A stretch of 64,000 nucleotides of DNA from CAWDMN01 sp963803155 (GTDB taxonomy: Bacteria; Acidobacteriota; Terriglobia; Versatilivoradales; Versatilivoraceae): NCBI GenBank assembly GCA_963803155.1, contig CAWDMN010000002.1:1-64000 (forward strand), written 5' to 3'. A program made the translations under genes and the position numbers. This document shows, piece after piece, positions 17,290 to 25,380 of the stretch. Below the pieces are notes generated by a model. That model worked only from the letters and a program-made list of their open reading frames with translations, had not been told where the DNA came from and did not search any database. Within the stretch, counting starts at the first letter, position 1. The number at the start of each line of letters is the position of its first letter.

Positions 17290-19800
17290 GTGGGACGCAT
17301 AATTAAGGCATTCTTTTTCCAGCTGATCATTGGTCATTTCCTGTTCGGAGCAGGGCCTGCCTCTTTTCGACAAGCCATGAATTTTAACGAGAATTGGCTT
17401 TTCCAGAGACAGGTGGCGCCAGGCTCGGCCATTGAATGGCAGTTCCGCGATGCGTGGATGCCCGGATACGACGATTCACAATGGTCCAAGGTTTTTCTGC
17501 CGCATGGTTGGGACCAGGAAGCTCATAAACCGTGGCCCACCCTTAACCATTGGCGAGGGATTGGATGGTACCGCAAGGAATTCGACGCGCCGGAATCTCT
17601 GGCCGGCCGCAAAACTTTCCTTGAATTTGAAGGTGTCTCACAAGTCGCCAAGGTATGGGTGAATGGGCGGAAGGCCGGAGAACATGTGGGCGGTTACACG
17701 AGTTTTGTCCTCGATGTGACGGATTTCATCAAAACGGGAAGCCAAAACCTGCTGGCGCTGCAAGTGGATAACACCAACAGTCCGGACATTCCCCCCGCCA
17801 ATGAATCCAACATCGTCATTTATGGGGGGATTTACCGGGATGTCTGGCTTTATTCCACCGGCCCGGCTTATGTCCCGTTTGGAGGAATCTCAATCACTAC
17901 GCCGGAAGTCAGCCGAGAGCTGGCGACCGTCTCCATGACTGCTGAAATAAAAAACGCCTCGGGCGCCCCCTCTGAAGTAAGAATGATGGCTGAAGTGCTC
18001 TCCCCCGACGGGCGAGTGGTCACCAGTGCAGAGGAGAAAAAACCTCTCTCGCCAAACACGATTTTTCAGTTTGCACTTTCGGGGCTCAAGATTTTCCAAC
18101 CCAACCTGTGGCATCCGGATCATCCGAGTCTCTACACCCTGCGCACCCGGGTGTATCGTGATGGCGCTCTTTCCGACGAGACCAGCACCCGATTCGGCCT
18201 GAGGGTGATGGGGTACCTGCCCGGCAAAGGGTACACTATCAACGGCGAATTCATCAACCTGCATGGTGTCAACCGCCGCCAGGATTACGGTTATCTCGCC
18301 GATGCGCTGCCCAAGGCGATCAGCCGCCGCGACATGGAAATTATCAAGGAAATGGGCGCCAATTTTGTGAGGACATCCCATTACATCCAGGACAAAAGCA
18401 TTCTGGAAGCAGCCGATGAGCTGGGTTTGTTGGTTTGGGAGGAGATTCCCAACATTAAAATTTACGATTACACTCCCGGACCCATGACGGAAACCGGGGA
18501 CTCGCGCTACACCCGAAAATATCTCGACAATTGCCTGGTTGCCCTGGAAGAGATGATCCGCCGAGATCGCAATCATCCTTCCATAATCGTATGGGGGATT
18601 GCTGATGACTCTACGGGGATCCCTTATATTGAAGATCTTCAGGAAATCAATAACAAGGCTCATCAACTGGATCCAACCCGCTGGACGGCCGGACGAGTTT
18701 ATCCGATGATCACGGACGTACATGATCCCACCAATGACGAATACTTCGATTTCCGTGAGCTGTCCCGGCAGCACCCGGACTGGATATGGCTTTGGAATGA
18801 GTGGGGCGCATTCAAGAACGAACGGGGAAATCTAATCGAGCCGGTGGGCGACAATGCCCAGGCGAAAGACCTTGGCGGCGTAGCCGATTACCGCCGTGAA
18901 ACGATCCCCTCGGAATTGACGGCCGCCATTTTCCAGGAGGCAAGCTGGATCAAATTTGAGGCCATGCCTTGGATGGCTACAGCCAAATGGGAAATGTTCG
19001 ATGCCGGTTGTGCTGCTTGCGATGGCACCAAAGGCATTTTTTACTTTTACGGGCCACCGGAAAAGCGTCCCTGGGGAACTCGCTTTACGGGGGGGGACTA
19101 CCGCGGCCTCAGCGATTTGTGGCGCATCCCCAAGGCCAGTTACTGGTTTGTAAAAGCACAGTGGAATGAGGATCCCTTTATTCACATCGTCGGCCACTGG
19201 AGCTGGCCGGGCTGGGAAGCAAAGCCGAAAATGGTTCGGATCTATTCTACGTGCGAAGAAGTGGAATTATTCTTAAATGGCCGGTCGCTGGGGAAGAAAA
19301 AGCCCGAAAGCACGGAGAATTTGATCGCGGAGTGGACTAAATATGGAATGTGGGATCCCCGTTCCAGTTTGCCCAAAGGTACGAACTTGCGCCATGGGCC
19401 TTTTGTCTGGAACGTTCCTTACGAGGAGGGGACACTGAAAGCGGTGGGCACAAAGGATGGAAAGCAATATTCCGATGTTAGAAAAACTGCCGGTCAGCCT
19501 TATCAGGTCATTCTTCAACCTGATCGGGAAAGCATGATCTCCGGCGGCCAAGACGCAGTGCGGATTGTGGCTTCGATCGCTGACAAGGAAGGAGTGACCG
19601 TGCCCAGCGCCAATCACTGGCTGACATTCCGGGCTGACGGACCAGCCCGCCTTTTGGGCACTCCAGTCTTCGATGCCGTTTGGGGGATGGGCGCCATTAA
19701 CATTCTCTCCGCTAAGGACCCGGGAGACGTGACAGTCTCCGTCTCTTCTCCTGGATTGAAAGAAGGCAAATGTCTCCTCCGATCGCAATCCCCGAAATAA
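17290..19800 (+). CDS. GH2-family glycosidase with an altered acid/base position
   Basis: 836 residues from GTG 17290, preceded by a strong GGAGGAGGT at ~17276-17284. A short hydrophobic N-terminus suggests export. Order: GH2 sugar-binding domain (~40-200; LEFEGVSQVAKVWVNGRKAGEHVGGYTSF), immunoglobulin-like domain (~205-310), TIM barrel (~315-590; GVNRRQDYG, NFVRTSHY), and C-terminal sandwich domains like those of bacterial beta-galactosidases (CEEVELFLNGRSLGKK). The usual nucleophile is present as E504 (WNEWGAF). The acid/base motif, normally Asn-Glu after HPS-VW-, is here VWGIADDS with D439-D440. This may slow or change catalysis, or the enzyme may act on an unusual glycan. Substrate class (galactoside or glucuronide) cannot be told. 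A 108 bp gap follows the sialidase. Confidence 0.9.
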   Translation: MGRIIKAFFFQLIIGHFLFGAGPASFRQAMNFNENWLFQRQVAPGSAIEWQFRDAWMPGYDDSQWSKVFLPHGWDQEAHKPWPTLNHWRGIGWYRKEFDAPESLAGRKTFLEFEGVSQVAKVWVNGRKAGEHVGGYTSFVLDVTDFIKTGSQNLLALQVDNTNSPDIPPANESNIVIYGGIYRDVWLYSTGPAYVPFGGISITTPEVSRELATVSMTAEIKNASGAPSEVRMMAEVLSPDGRVVTSAEEKKPLSPNTIFQFALSGLKIFQPNLWHPDHPSLYTLRTRVYRDGALSDETSTRFGLRVMGYLPGKGYTINGEFINLHGVNRRQDYGYLADALPKAISRRDMEIIKEMGANFVRTSHYIQDKSILEAADELGLLVWEEIPNIKIYDYTPGPMTETGDSRYTRKYLDNCLVALEEMIRRDRNHPSIIVWGIADDSTGIPYIEDLQEINNKAHQLDPTRWTAGRVYPMITDVHDPTNDEYFDFRELSRQHPDWIWLWNEWGAFKNERGNLIEPVGDNAQAKDLGGVADYRRETIPSELTAAIFQEASWIKFEAMPWMATAKWEMFDAGCAACDGTKGIFYFYGPPEKRPWGTRFTGGDYRGLSDLWRIPKASYWFVKAQWNEDPFIHIVGHWSWPGWEAKPKMVRIYSTCEEVELFLNGRSLGKKKPESTENLIAEWTKYGMWDPRSSLPKGTNLRHGPFVWNVPYEEGTLKAVGTKDGKQYSDVRKTAGQPYQVILQPDRESMISGGQDAVRIVASIADKEGVTVPSANHWLTFRADGPARLLGTPVFDAVWGMGAINILSAKDPGDVTVSVSSPGLKEGKCLLRSQSPK

Positions 19801-19819
19801 TCCCCTTGGGGGAGGGGGT

Positions 19820-19888
19820 GAACCAATGGATTTGCACCCCTTCGGGTAAATTGGTTCGCTCTGGCACTGTCTCCGTTAAATGACAGTG
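19820..19888. terminator. Inverted repeats between convergent genes
   Basis: In the 133 bp between the convergent GH2 and GH9 genes, GAACCAAT (19820-19827) pairs with ATTGGTTC (19850-19857) around an inner ACCC-GGGT hairpin, and CACTGTC (19865-19871) pairs with GACAGTG (19882-19888). They may end both transcripts, but no long T-run is present. Confidence 0.4.
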
Positions 19889-19933
19889 TCCTGGGGTGCC
19901 GATATCTGGGAGGGAAAGTTGGATTTTTTCGGC

Positions 19934-21805
19934 TCAAGCCCGATTTGAGCGGACATCCGTGGAAAGTTCGGAGACCGCCCAGAGATACCAGCCGTTGTGC
20001 GGACACCAGTATTCCGTGGTGCGCCAGTCTATACCAACTTCGACATCCAGCACCGGTTCATCTTGAACGTTGCCGGCAATGCCGTTCATGATTCCACCAA
20101 CGACCAACCCTGTGAAACGGGAGTGAGGGTAAGGATTCCGCAGGCCTTCCCCGGTCATGAGGCAGGCCCCAAAGGGATTGGCACCCATGATCCATTCCAT
20201 CTGACGATAGGCAAGTTCCCGATACTCCTCATTGTTAAATGCCTTGGCGGCTATGGCAAGCAGCACCGCGTGGCTCTGCAGATGGGAGGTCAAGCCCTGC
20301 CAGAAAAATTCCCGCCGCACCGGCATGAAAAAGCGATAAGTCATGTCGCCGGCCAGAGGACGGTATTTCTCAGCAGTCGGCGAATCCAGGAACACGGCAT
20401 AAGGAATGATCTGGTATGCACTTTTCCCAACCAGCGGACGGATATAATCCTCAAGGTACATCTTGACGGCATCTCGCCAGCGTGACGTTTCGGGATGGTC
20501 TGGGAAATACCGCACCAGTTCCAGAATTGCCAGGGCGGGTATGGCAGACATCCAGGAACTGGCGAAAGGAAAAAGATCCCTGCCGGGCTGTGAACCGATG
20601 GCCTGTTCATCTTCCGTTGGCCAAAAACCATTCAGGACTGAACGGCTGGCGGTGAGCCAAAATCCACGAACCGCTTTTTGTCCGGCCAGGAAGACCTGGT
20701 TCTGTCTCTCGAGAAGCCGCCCTGCCAGTTTAACCGCCTCCTGTTTCCATTCATCCTGGCGGGTGGCTTCGTGGAGCCCCAGCGCAGCTAAGAGCCACCA
20801 GGCAATTTCCGGAATGTCGTTTCCCCGCCGGCTGGCCTGCCAGCATGTTAATCCTGCGGCGAGACACGTCTGGGCATAAGAAGGATCTTCCTCCTGAAAC
20901 ATCTTAAAGAGCCGGGACTGGGTGGCCACAAACAACGCCTGCACCGCTCCGGGTTTGTTTGGATTGACAAAGCGGTCGTCCACGGTGTTCGAAAGATTGT
21001 CGGTCCAATGGTTATCGCTGTCATCGCCGTTTACACCTCCGGCCGTGTCACTCCAAACGCGCCCATCGCTGTCCTGCATTTTCAGCCAGTATCGGTTGCC
21101 CCAGCGCAATTCTTCCAACACCGGTGCCAATCCCTTTCCGTCGGAATTCCAATCCGCTCCCAGGTGTCGTGCCATCTGCGTCATGCAATAACCGCTATGG
21201 AGAGCGGTCTGCATCCATTTCCGCGTGTCACCAGCATCGTGCCAACCGCCGGTGACATCCAAACGACGACCACCTCCCCGAATCCTTGCATCATCCAGAT
21301 GACAAGCCGGATGACGGTTGGGAACCGCGATGCCGCAACGCTGTTGCGGGTAGAAACCGAAGGCCTTCGGCAAAGTTCGTCTCCAAACTTCCGGATGGAT
21401 GAAAAAAGGGACCGATCGCTCCCGCCCCACCACAACTTGGTACATCCCTTCCTTTTTTATCTGGCTAAAGTCTCCCATGTAGAAATTGCCCAAATCGAGC
21501 GACCCCATCCGCGCCAGTGGAATTTTGAGAATAGGGAAATCCTGCCCCTGTAAGTCGTACAGAGGGAGGTTCTGCCCCTGTAAGTCATAGAGCTCGCCAA
21601 ACAAGGGGACGGTTGCTCCCGTAGGACGATAGAGTACCCGCTTTTTCATCGCGGGCAGGAATCCCAGGTGGTTTAAAATAACAGCCGAAGTGGTCCCCGC
21701 CGTCAATTCTTCGACTCGATCGTGAAGGGGCGGCAGGATTTGTCCCCCTAGTGAGGATGATGATCCCAGAAAAAGCATGCTTTGCAGAAGGGTGCGTCGT
21801 TTCAT
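19934..21805 (-). CDS. GH9 endoglucanase-like glycosidase, Tat-exported
   Basis: 623 residues from ATG 21805, chosen because AGAGG lies 6 nt upstream and a Tat-like KRRTLLQSMLFLGSSSS follows. An Ig-like N-terminal domain (~40-150; VILNHLGFLP) precedes the (alpha/alpha)6 catalytic domain. The GH9 base site is DVTGGWHDAGD, and the likely acid Glu is in DVEVGIDW near the C-terminus, with GANPFG and HSRFTG before it. GH9 enzymes cut beta-1,4-glucans or related glycans. The N-terminal domain contains an internal ten-residue tandem duplication (LYDLQGQNLP then LYDLQGQDFP). The gene faces the GH2 gene tail to tail. Confidence 0.9.
   Translation of the reverse strand: MKRRTLLQSMLFLGSSSSLGGQILPPLHDRVEELTAGTTSAVILNHLGFLPAMKKRVLYRPTGATVPLFGELYDLQGQNLPLYDLQGQDFPILKIPLARMGSLDLGNFYMGDFSQIKKEGMYQVVVGRERSVPFFIHPEVWRRTLPKAFGFYPQQRCGIAVPNRHPACHLDDARIRGGGRRLDVTGGWHDAGDTRKWMQTALHSGYCMTQMARHLGADWNSDGKGLAPVLEELRWGNRYWLKMQDSDGRVWSDTAGGVNGDDSDNHWTDNLSNTVDDRFVNPNKPGAVQALFVATQSRLFKMFQEEDPSYAQTCLAAGLTCWQASRRGNDIPEIAWWLLAALGLHEATRQDEWKQEAVKLAGRLLERQNQVFLAGQKAVRGFWLTASRSVLNGFWPTEDEQAIGSQPGRDLFPFASSWMSAIPALAILELVRYFPDHPETSRWRDAVKMYLEDYIRPLVGKSAYQIIPYAVFLDSPTAEKYRPLAGDMTYRFFMPVRREFFWQGLTSHLQSHAVLLAIAAKAFNNEEYRELAYRQMEWIMGANPFGACLMTGEGLRNPYPHSRFTGLVVGGIMNGIAGNVQDEPVLDVEVGIDWRTTEYWCPHNGWYLWAVSELSTDVRSNRA
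21541..21600. repeat. 30-bp tandem duplication inside the GH9 gene
   Basis: Two adjacent copies, in frame and ten codons long, sit in the Ig-like domain of the GH9 gene. They share CTGCCCCTGTAAGTC and differ at a few bases, so the event is recent but not brand new. Confidence 0.75.
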
Positions 21806-22398
21806 TTCATGCCTCTTTCCGTTGTTAACTTTCACGAGAACGAAGTGCCTTTAACCTCATTGAAGGGCAGCCTGCCTCCTGGATTCGGAATGAGCCACAC
21901 TTAGTGGCTTCCCTCATCCGCTGGCCCCCAGGCCCATCTGTGGGTTCTCCCGTGAGCATGACGACACTATCGCTGGGGACTGTTCCATCAAATTCGGCAA
22001 AATCCCTGGGGGATAGGCCTGCGCACAAAACCTTGTCGAAGAATGAAAATCTTCTCAGAAAATGGCTCGGATTAAGGCGGGACGCCCCCCACTCCGCCTA
22101 AGCCTACAAAACCTGCTCTGACGGCCTGAGGGCAAGTCGCCTCCATCATTCCATTTTCATCCTCCTGGTTGTGCCAGCCACGATGGCATGAGCGGCTCAG
22201 GTACCATAGTGGATTTCTACTGGAGAACTGGGCATCGCTTAACCTTAAATTCCCGCATTTAGGCAGAAGCTATAGTCGAGACTTCGTCCGCGCTTGAAAA
22301 TGCACAAAACAAGTTTTTTTCTGTTCCGGCTCGATAAGCAGGGAGGCCATATCCAGGGCGGGATGCGTTATGTGCTTTCGGGCGCATCCAACTGGAAA
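21806..22398. other. 0.59 kb gap with R2 repeat copy
   Basis: No gene supported. An R2 repeat copy occupies 22055-22198; the remainder upstream of the GH9 gene should carry its promoter, which I cannot place with confidence. Confidence 0.5.
22055..22198. repeat. Intergenic repeat family R2, copy 2
   Basis: It shares CTGACGGCCTGAGGGCA, CGCCTCCATCATTCCATTTTC and GGCATGAGCGGCTC with copy 1. The left arm of the inverted repeat is degraded, so this copy may no longer fold. Confidence 0.6.
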
Positions 22399-23358
22399 TC
22401 AACGGGGCAACTTCACTGGCCCGCCTCCTTGCTGGCGGCTCTTTTCGGCAGCATCCATGAAGGCCATGATTTCCAATGTCACCTCAGGCGCCACCGGCGG
22501 TTTGCCGGTTTTAAAGAACTCCATAATCTCGCGGATCAGCGGGACATAAGAGACATCGTCGCCGGGAACATAATAGATTCCATTTTCCCGGTAAAGCAGG
22601 GCGCCATAATCTTCCTTCCCTTTGCGCAACCCCTTCACGGAGCCAATCCGACCGTCATTCCAAACTCCCACCGCCAGATCAAAATCGTCATTGGAAGTCA
22701 TGGTTACGGAAACACATCCCGGGCCCATCAGGGTGAATAAACTCTCGACGGCATGAATCCCGTACCAGAAAAGTCCTGGATTGGTGGGTTCCAGGTGGGC
22801 CGGGCCATAAGTTTCCGCTCCCAGGATTTTTCCCGGCGCGTTGTCTCGCAGCGCTTTCTGGAAGTTGGGAGCAAAGCGCAAAGAGGAGGCGCTGAACCAA
22901 GGGGTGCCATTTTCTTTGGCGAGTCGATCGATCTCCTTGGCGTCGGCAAAACTGGCCGCCAGCGGTTTGTCGATGAATACTGGCTTTTTACATTGGAACG
23001 CCTGACGGGCTTGTTCTAAATGCACCCGGCCATCCACGCTTTCCAGAAGAATGGCGTCGACTAGGCCGCAGAGTTCCGATATCTTGCCCACCAGTTTTAC
23101 CTGATATTTCTCCTGCAACTCCGCTGTGAATTTGTCAACCCGGCTGGCACTGGACTTCACGTCCGGACTTCCCCCTTTAAAAGCCGCCGCCACATGTCCA
23201 CCCGGCACATGCTCCGGACTGGATGGATCGTTTAGAGATTGTGTAAACGCGATTACGTGTGAAGTATCCAGACCGATTAAGCCAATCCGCAAGTCCGCTC
23301 CCCGCGCGGCCAGTGAGAATGAACAAGCCAGCCCCAGAATCATAAATAGTTTCCGCAT
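22399..23358 (-). CDS. Gfo/Idh/MocA-family oxidoreductase, exported
   Basis: 319 residues from ATG 23358, with GGAG 7 nt upstream; a longer open frame upstream has no site and no family similarity. The N-terminus (MRKLFMILGLACSFSLAARGA) is a signal peptide. A Rossmann motif follows (RIGLIGLDTSH, not the canonical GxGxxG), then VDAILLESVDGRVH, and the signature EKP equivalent FIDKPLAAS with the conserved Lys. Family members oxidise or epimerise sugars with NAD(P). The exported location and the departure from GxGxxG suggest tight cofactor binding or a changed role. Single-gene unit between repeats. Confidence 0.82.
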   Translation of the reverse strand: MRKLFMILGLACSFSLAARGADLRIGLIGLDTSHVIAFTQSLNDPSSPEHVPGGHVAAAFKGGSPDVKSSASRVDKFTAELQEKYQVKLVGKISELCGLVDAILLESVDGRVHLEQARQAFQCKKPVFIDKPLAASFADAKEIDRLAKENGTPWFSASSLRFAPNFQKALRDNAPGKILGAETYGPAHLEPTNPGLFWYGIHAVESLFTLMGPGCVSVTMTSNDDFDLAVGVWNDGRIGSVKGLRKGKEDYGALLYRENGIYYVPGDDVSYVPLIREIMEFFKTGKPPVAPEVTLEIMAFMDAAEKSRQQGGGPVKLPR

Positions 23359-23660
23359 TGAAGGCTCCGATTTATAAATGTGTGAAGAACCGAGTGGACC
23401 ACAACAAAAGCGATGATTTGGAGAAATTGTTTCATTTCCGGAAAAATTGCCGATTGAAGGAAATGGAGGCGAATCAGTAACAACTTCGCCGTCGAGGGGG
23501 AATCTACTACAGTCGTATCTTATTTGCAAAGGCGAATGCTTTGCCGGCTGCAATTCAAGGTGCGGCAAATTGGATAGGTTGAGAGTAGCCTGAAAAACCA
23601 ACAGACGACAGGAAGGGTGCGGCTCCGGTCAAGCCAGAATGGATACCTTGGTCATGGAGC

Positions 23661-23706
23661 GGCTCGCCAAGCGGAGTCCGCCTAAGCGGGAGGCTCGCCG
23701 TCCCGT
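23661..23706. repeat. Intergenic repeat family R5, partial copy
   Basis: GCTCGCC, then AGTCCGCCTAAGCGGGAGGC and GTCCCG, match the right half of the palindrome at 59873-59970. Together with flanking gap sequence (23359-23806 apart from the promoter region of the oxidoreductase) no gene is seen. Confidence 0.55.
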
Positions 23707-23806
23707 GCATTTCATCCCCCGGCAACCTCTCTGCCCTGTCGCACGCTGAATTGTACATGCGATGTTTATGCCGCCACCTTTACAGGATTTCCCCAAACAA
23801 GCTCTT

Positions 23807-24670
23807 TTACCAGTCCAGTTTCCCTTCCACTACCATTGAAGAAAGCGCGAATTGACATTCCAGCTTGAAATCTGCTCCCTCTAAGGAAAAAGTCACCGGC
23901 CCATCTTCCAAAGTGAAGACCGGCTTGCCCTCCATAAGCTTTGGGAAAATTATAAATGCCGTCGGATCGGCATCCGGCTGTGCAGGAATGTAGTCGGTGG
24001 GGGGCAACTTCCTTTTCGATCCCTTGGCAGCTTTAATAAAGGAGGCTTTCTTGATTTCATCCAAGGGAAGCCCTTTCAAAAGCTGTGTAAACGATCCGGA
24101 AAGAGCCAGCACAATATCATTGGAAGGCGCCAGCGCTGCCGCGGCTTGTTCCATCGAAATTCCCTGGATTTCTCGCTGCCGGATCATGGCCCGGCGGACA
24201 CTGAACGAAGAGAACCATAGGACACGAGTTGTTAAAGTCCAAGCTTGGGAGGATTCCGTGGCGCCCTTTGCTCGGCCATCCGGTGAATTGAGGGTTGCGG
24301 GATCTTCGTGCTGACCTGCGGATGCCAATTCAATGGTACGGCAGCAGGTCTCGACTGTCATTCCCCGAACCGCCCCCAAAACTGCCCGGGTTTCTCCTGG
24401 TCCGGAATTCCCTACCGGCTTGACCTGGACTGTTATCGTTCCTGTTTTCGCCCATGGGGAGTCATGGAGGAACTGTTGCACTTCCAGAGCGCTCCACTCC
24501 TTCGTCTTCTTCTCTTGCCAAAATGCCACGGATTCCTTCCCCCCCGCCGCTGTTTTTTCGGAAGCCCGATGCGCTGGACGGAATTGGCCGGCCATGTGGA
24601 GCAATAGGCAGAAGAGGCAACTTCTTGAAAACCAATACAAAAGCTGTTTGTTGCGAACAAAAATAAACAT
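23807..24670 (-). CDS. Secreted protein of unknown function
   Basis: 287 residues from ATG 24670, chosen because it starts a signal peptide (MFIFVRNKQLLYWF...CLLLHMAGQF); an open frame extends 37 codons upstream through AT-rich sequence. After the signal there is KEWSALEVQQFLHDSPWAK (~65-85) and TTRVLWFSSFSVRRAMIRQ (~150). I have the impression of a family common in acidobacterial genomes with a DSPW motif and a VRW-S motif, without a known function. The C-terminal third is beta-rich with no catalytic motif. No partner gene is adjacent; the next gene is a divergent TonB receptor 710 bp away. Confidence 0.7.
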   Translation of the reverse strand: MFIFVRNKQLLYWFSRSCLFCLLLHMAGQFRPAHRASEKTAAGGKESVAFWQEKKTKEWSALEVQQFLHDSPWAKTGTITVQVKPVGNSGPGETRAVLGAVRGMTVETCCRTIELASAGQHEDPATLNSPDGRAKGATESSQAWTLTTRVLWFSSFSVRRAMIRQREIQGISMEQAAAALAPSNDIVLALSGSFTQLLKGLPLDEIKKASFIKAAKGSKRKLPPTDYIPAQPDADPTAFIIFPKLMEGKPVFTLEDGPVTFSLEGADFKLECQFALSSMVVEGKLDW

Positions 24671-24952
24671 TGCGATCACACTCTTAATAAGAGCATATAA
24701 GAAAACGAGGAAATTTGTCAAATTGGTTGTTCTCCCCCAGAAAGACGATATTGGCCTCCCTTTTTCGTAAAGATTTGGCAAAAGTCATTCAACAAGCTCC
24801 TTATTATCTTTCCTAAAATCCTTCTTTTTGAGGAATGGTAAAATTATGGGTTGGCAGTCTTGAGCGCTGTGACTTGATTGGCTCTGCTAACTTGGCAACC
24901 AGGTACCGAGGGTATCCCAAAGATGTCCACTGCTCTTATTTAACAGAGCTGA

Positions 24953-25061
24953 AGCCAGAGTCGTTTTTTGACTCTCTGCGGCACTTTCTCCGCCTTTGCG
25001 CCGGGGCCTTGCAGCCTTGCCAAGAGCCGCAGACTCCTTAAAATGCAGGAGTCTGCGCTAC
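24953..25061. repeat. R1 double-hairpin repeat, copy 2
   Basis: Left arm AGAGTCGTTTTTTGACTCT and right arm with GCAGACTCC...GGAGTCTGCGCTAC. Each arm is a hairpin and the arms also pair with each other, though less perfectly than at 37552. It is tandem with the next copy, 30 bp on. Confidence 0.7.
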
Positions 25062-25090
25062 GACCTGGCCGCCGAGTCAAAATCTACGCT

Positions 25091-25220
25091 GTAGCGCAGA
25101 GTCGTTTTTTGACTCTGCGGCTGTTTCTTCGCCTCTAGGCTGGAGCAAGGCAGCTTCGCCTTTTTGCTGGAGCATTGTTGATTGGCCAAATGCCGCAGAC
25201 TCGTTCGGAATCTGCGCTGC
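25091..25220. repeat. R1 double-hairpin repeat, copy 3
   Basis: Begins GTAGCGCAGAGTCG at 25091 and ends with GCCGCAGACTCG...TCTGCGCTGC. The loop carries GCAGCTTCGCC, seen in the 28849 copy also. It stands ~40 bp before the promoter of the first TonB receptor. Confidence 0.7.
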
Positions 25221-25258
25221 CGCTTTCATCGATTTTCTAAATTATGAGTTAATTTCAG

Positions 25259-25288
25259 TTGACAAGAAACTTTTCCTTTTGCTAGCCT
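25259..25288 (+). promoter_or_regulatory. Promoter of the first TonB receptor
   Basis: TTGACA (25259-25264), an 18-nt spacer and TAGCCT (25283-25288). The same boxes and spacing, along with flanking bases, precede the second receptor (29241) and, with TAGGCT, the DUF362 gene (34757). The start codon is ~93 nt downstream. Confidence 0.65.
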
Positions 25289-25380
25289 CTCTCAACTCAA
25301 AGCTGGTTCCATTTTGTTCGCCCTTCATGGATAGCCAGTATCAACCGCACCTTCATTTTTATTTTGGGAGAAGAATTATC

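Noticed and set aside
25279..25380. A 34-codon extension of the first TonB receptor from TTG 25279
   Set aside because: It overlaps the promoter -10 box; the paralog and the signal peptide both point to ATG 25381.
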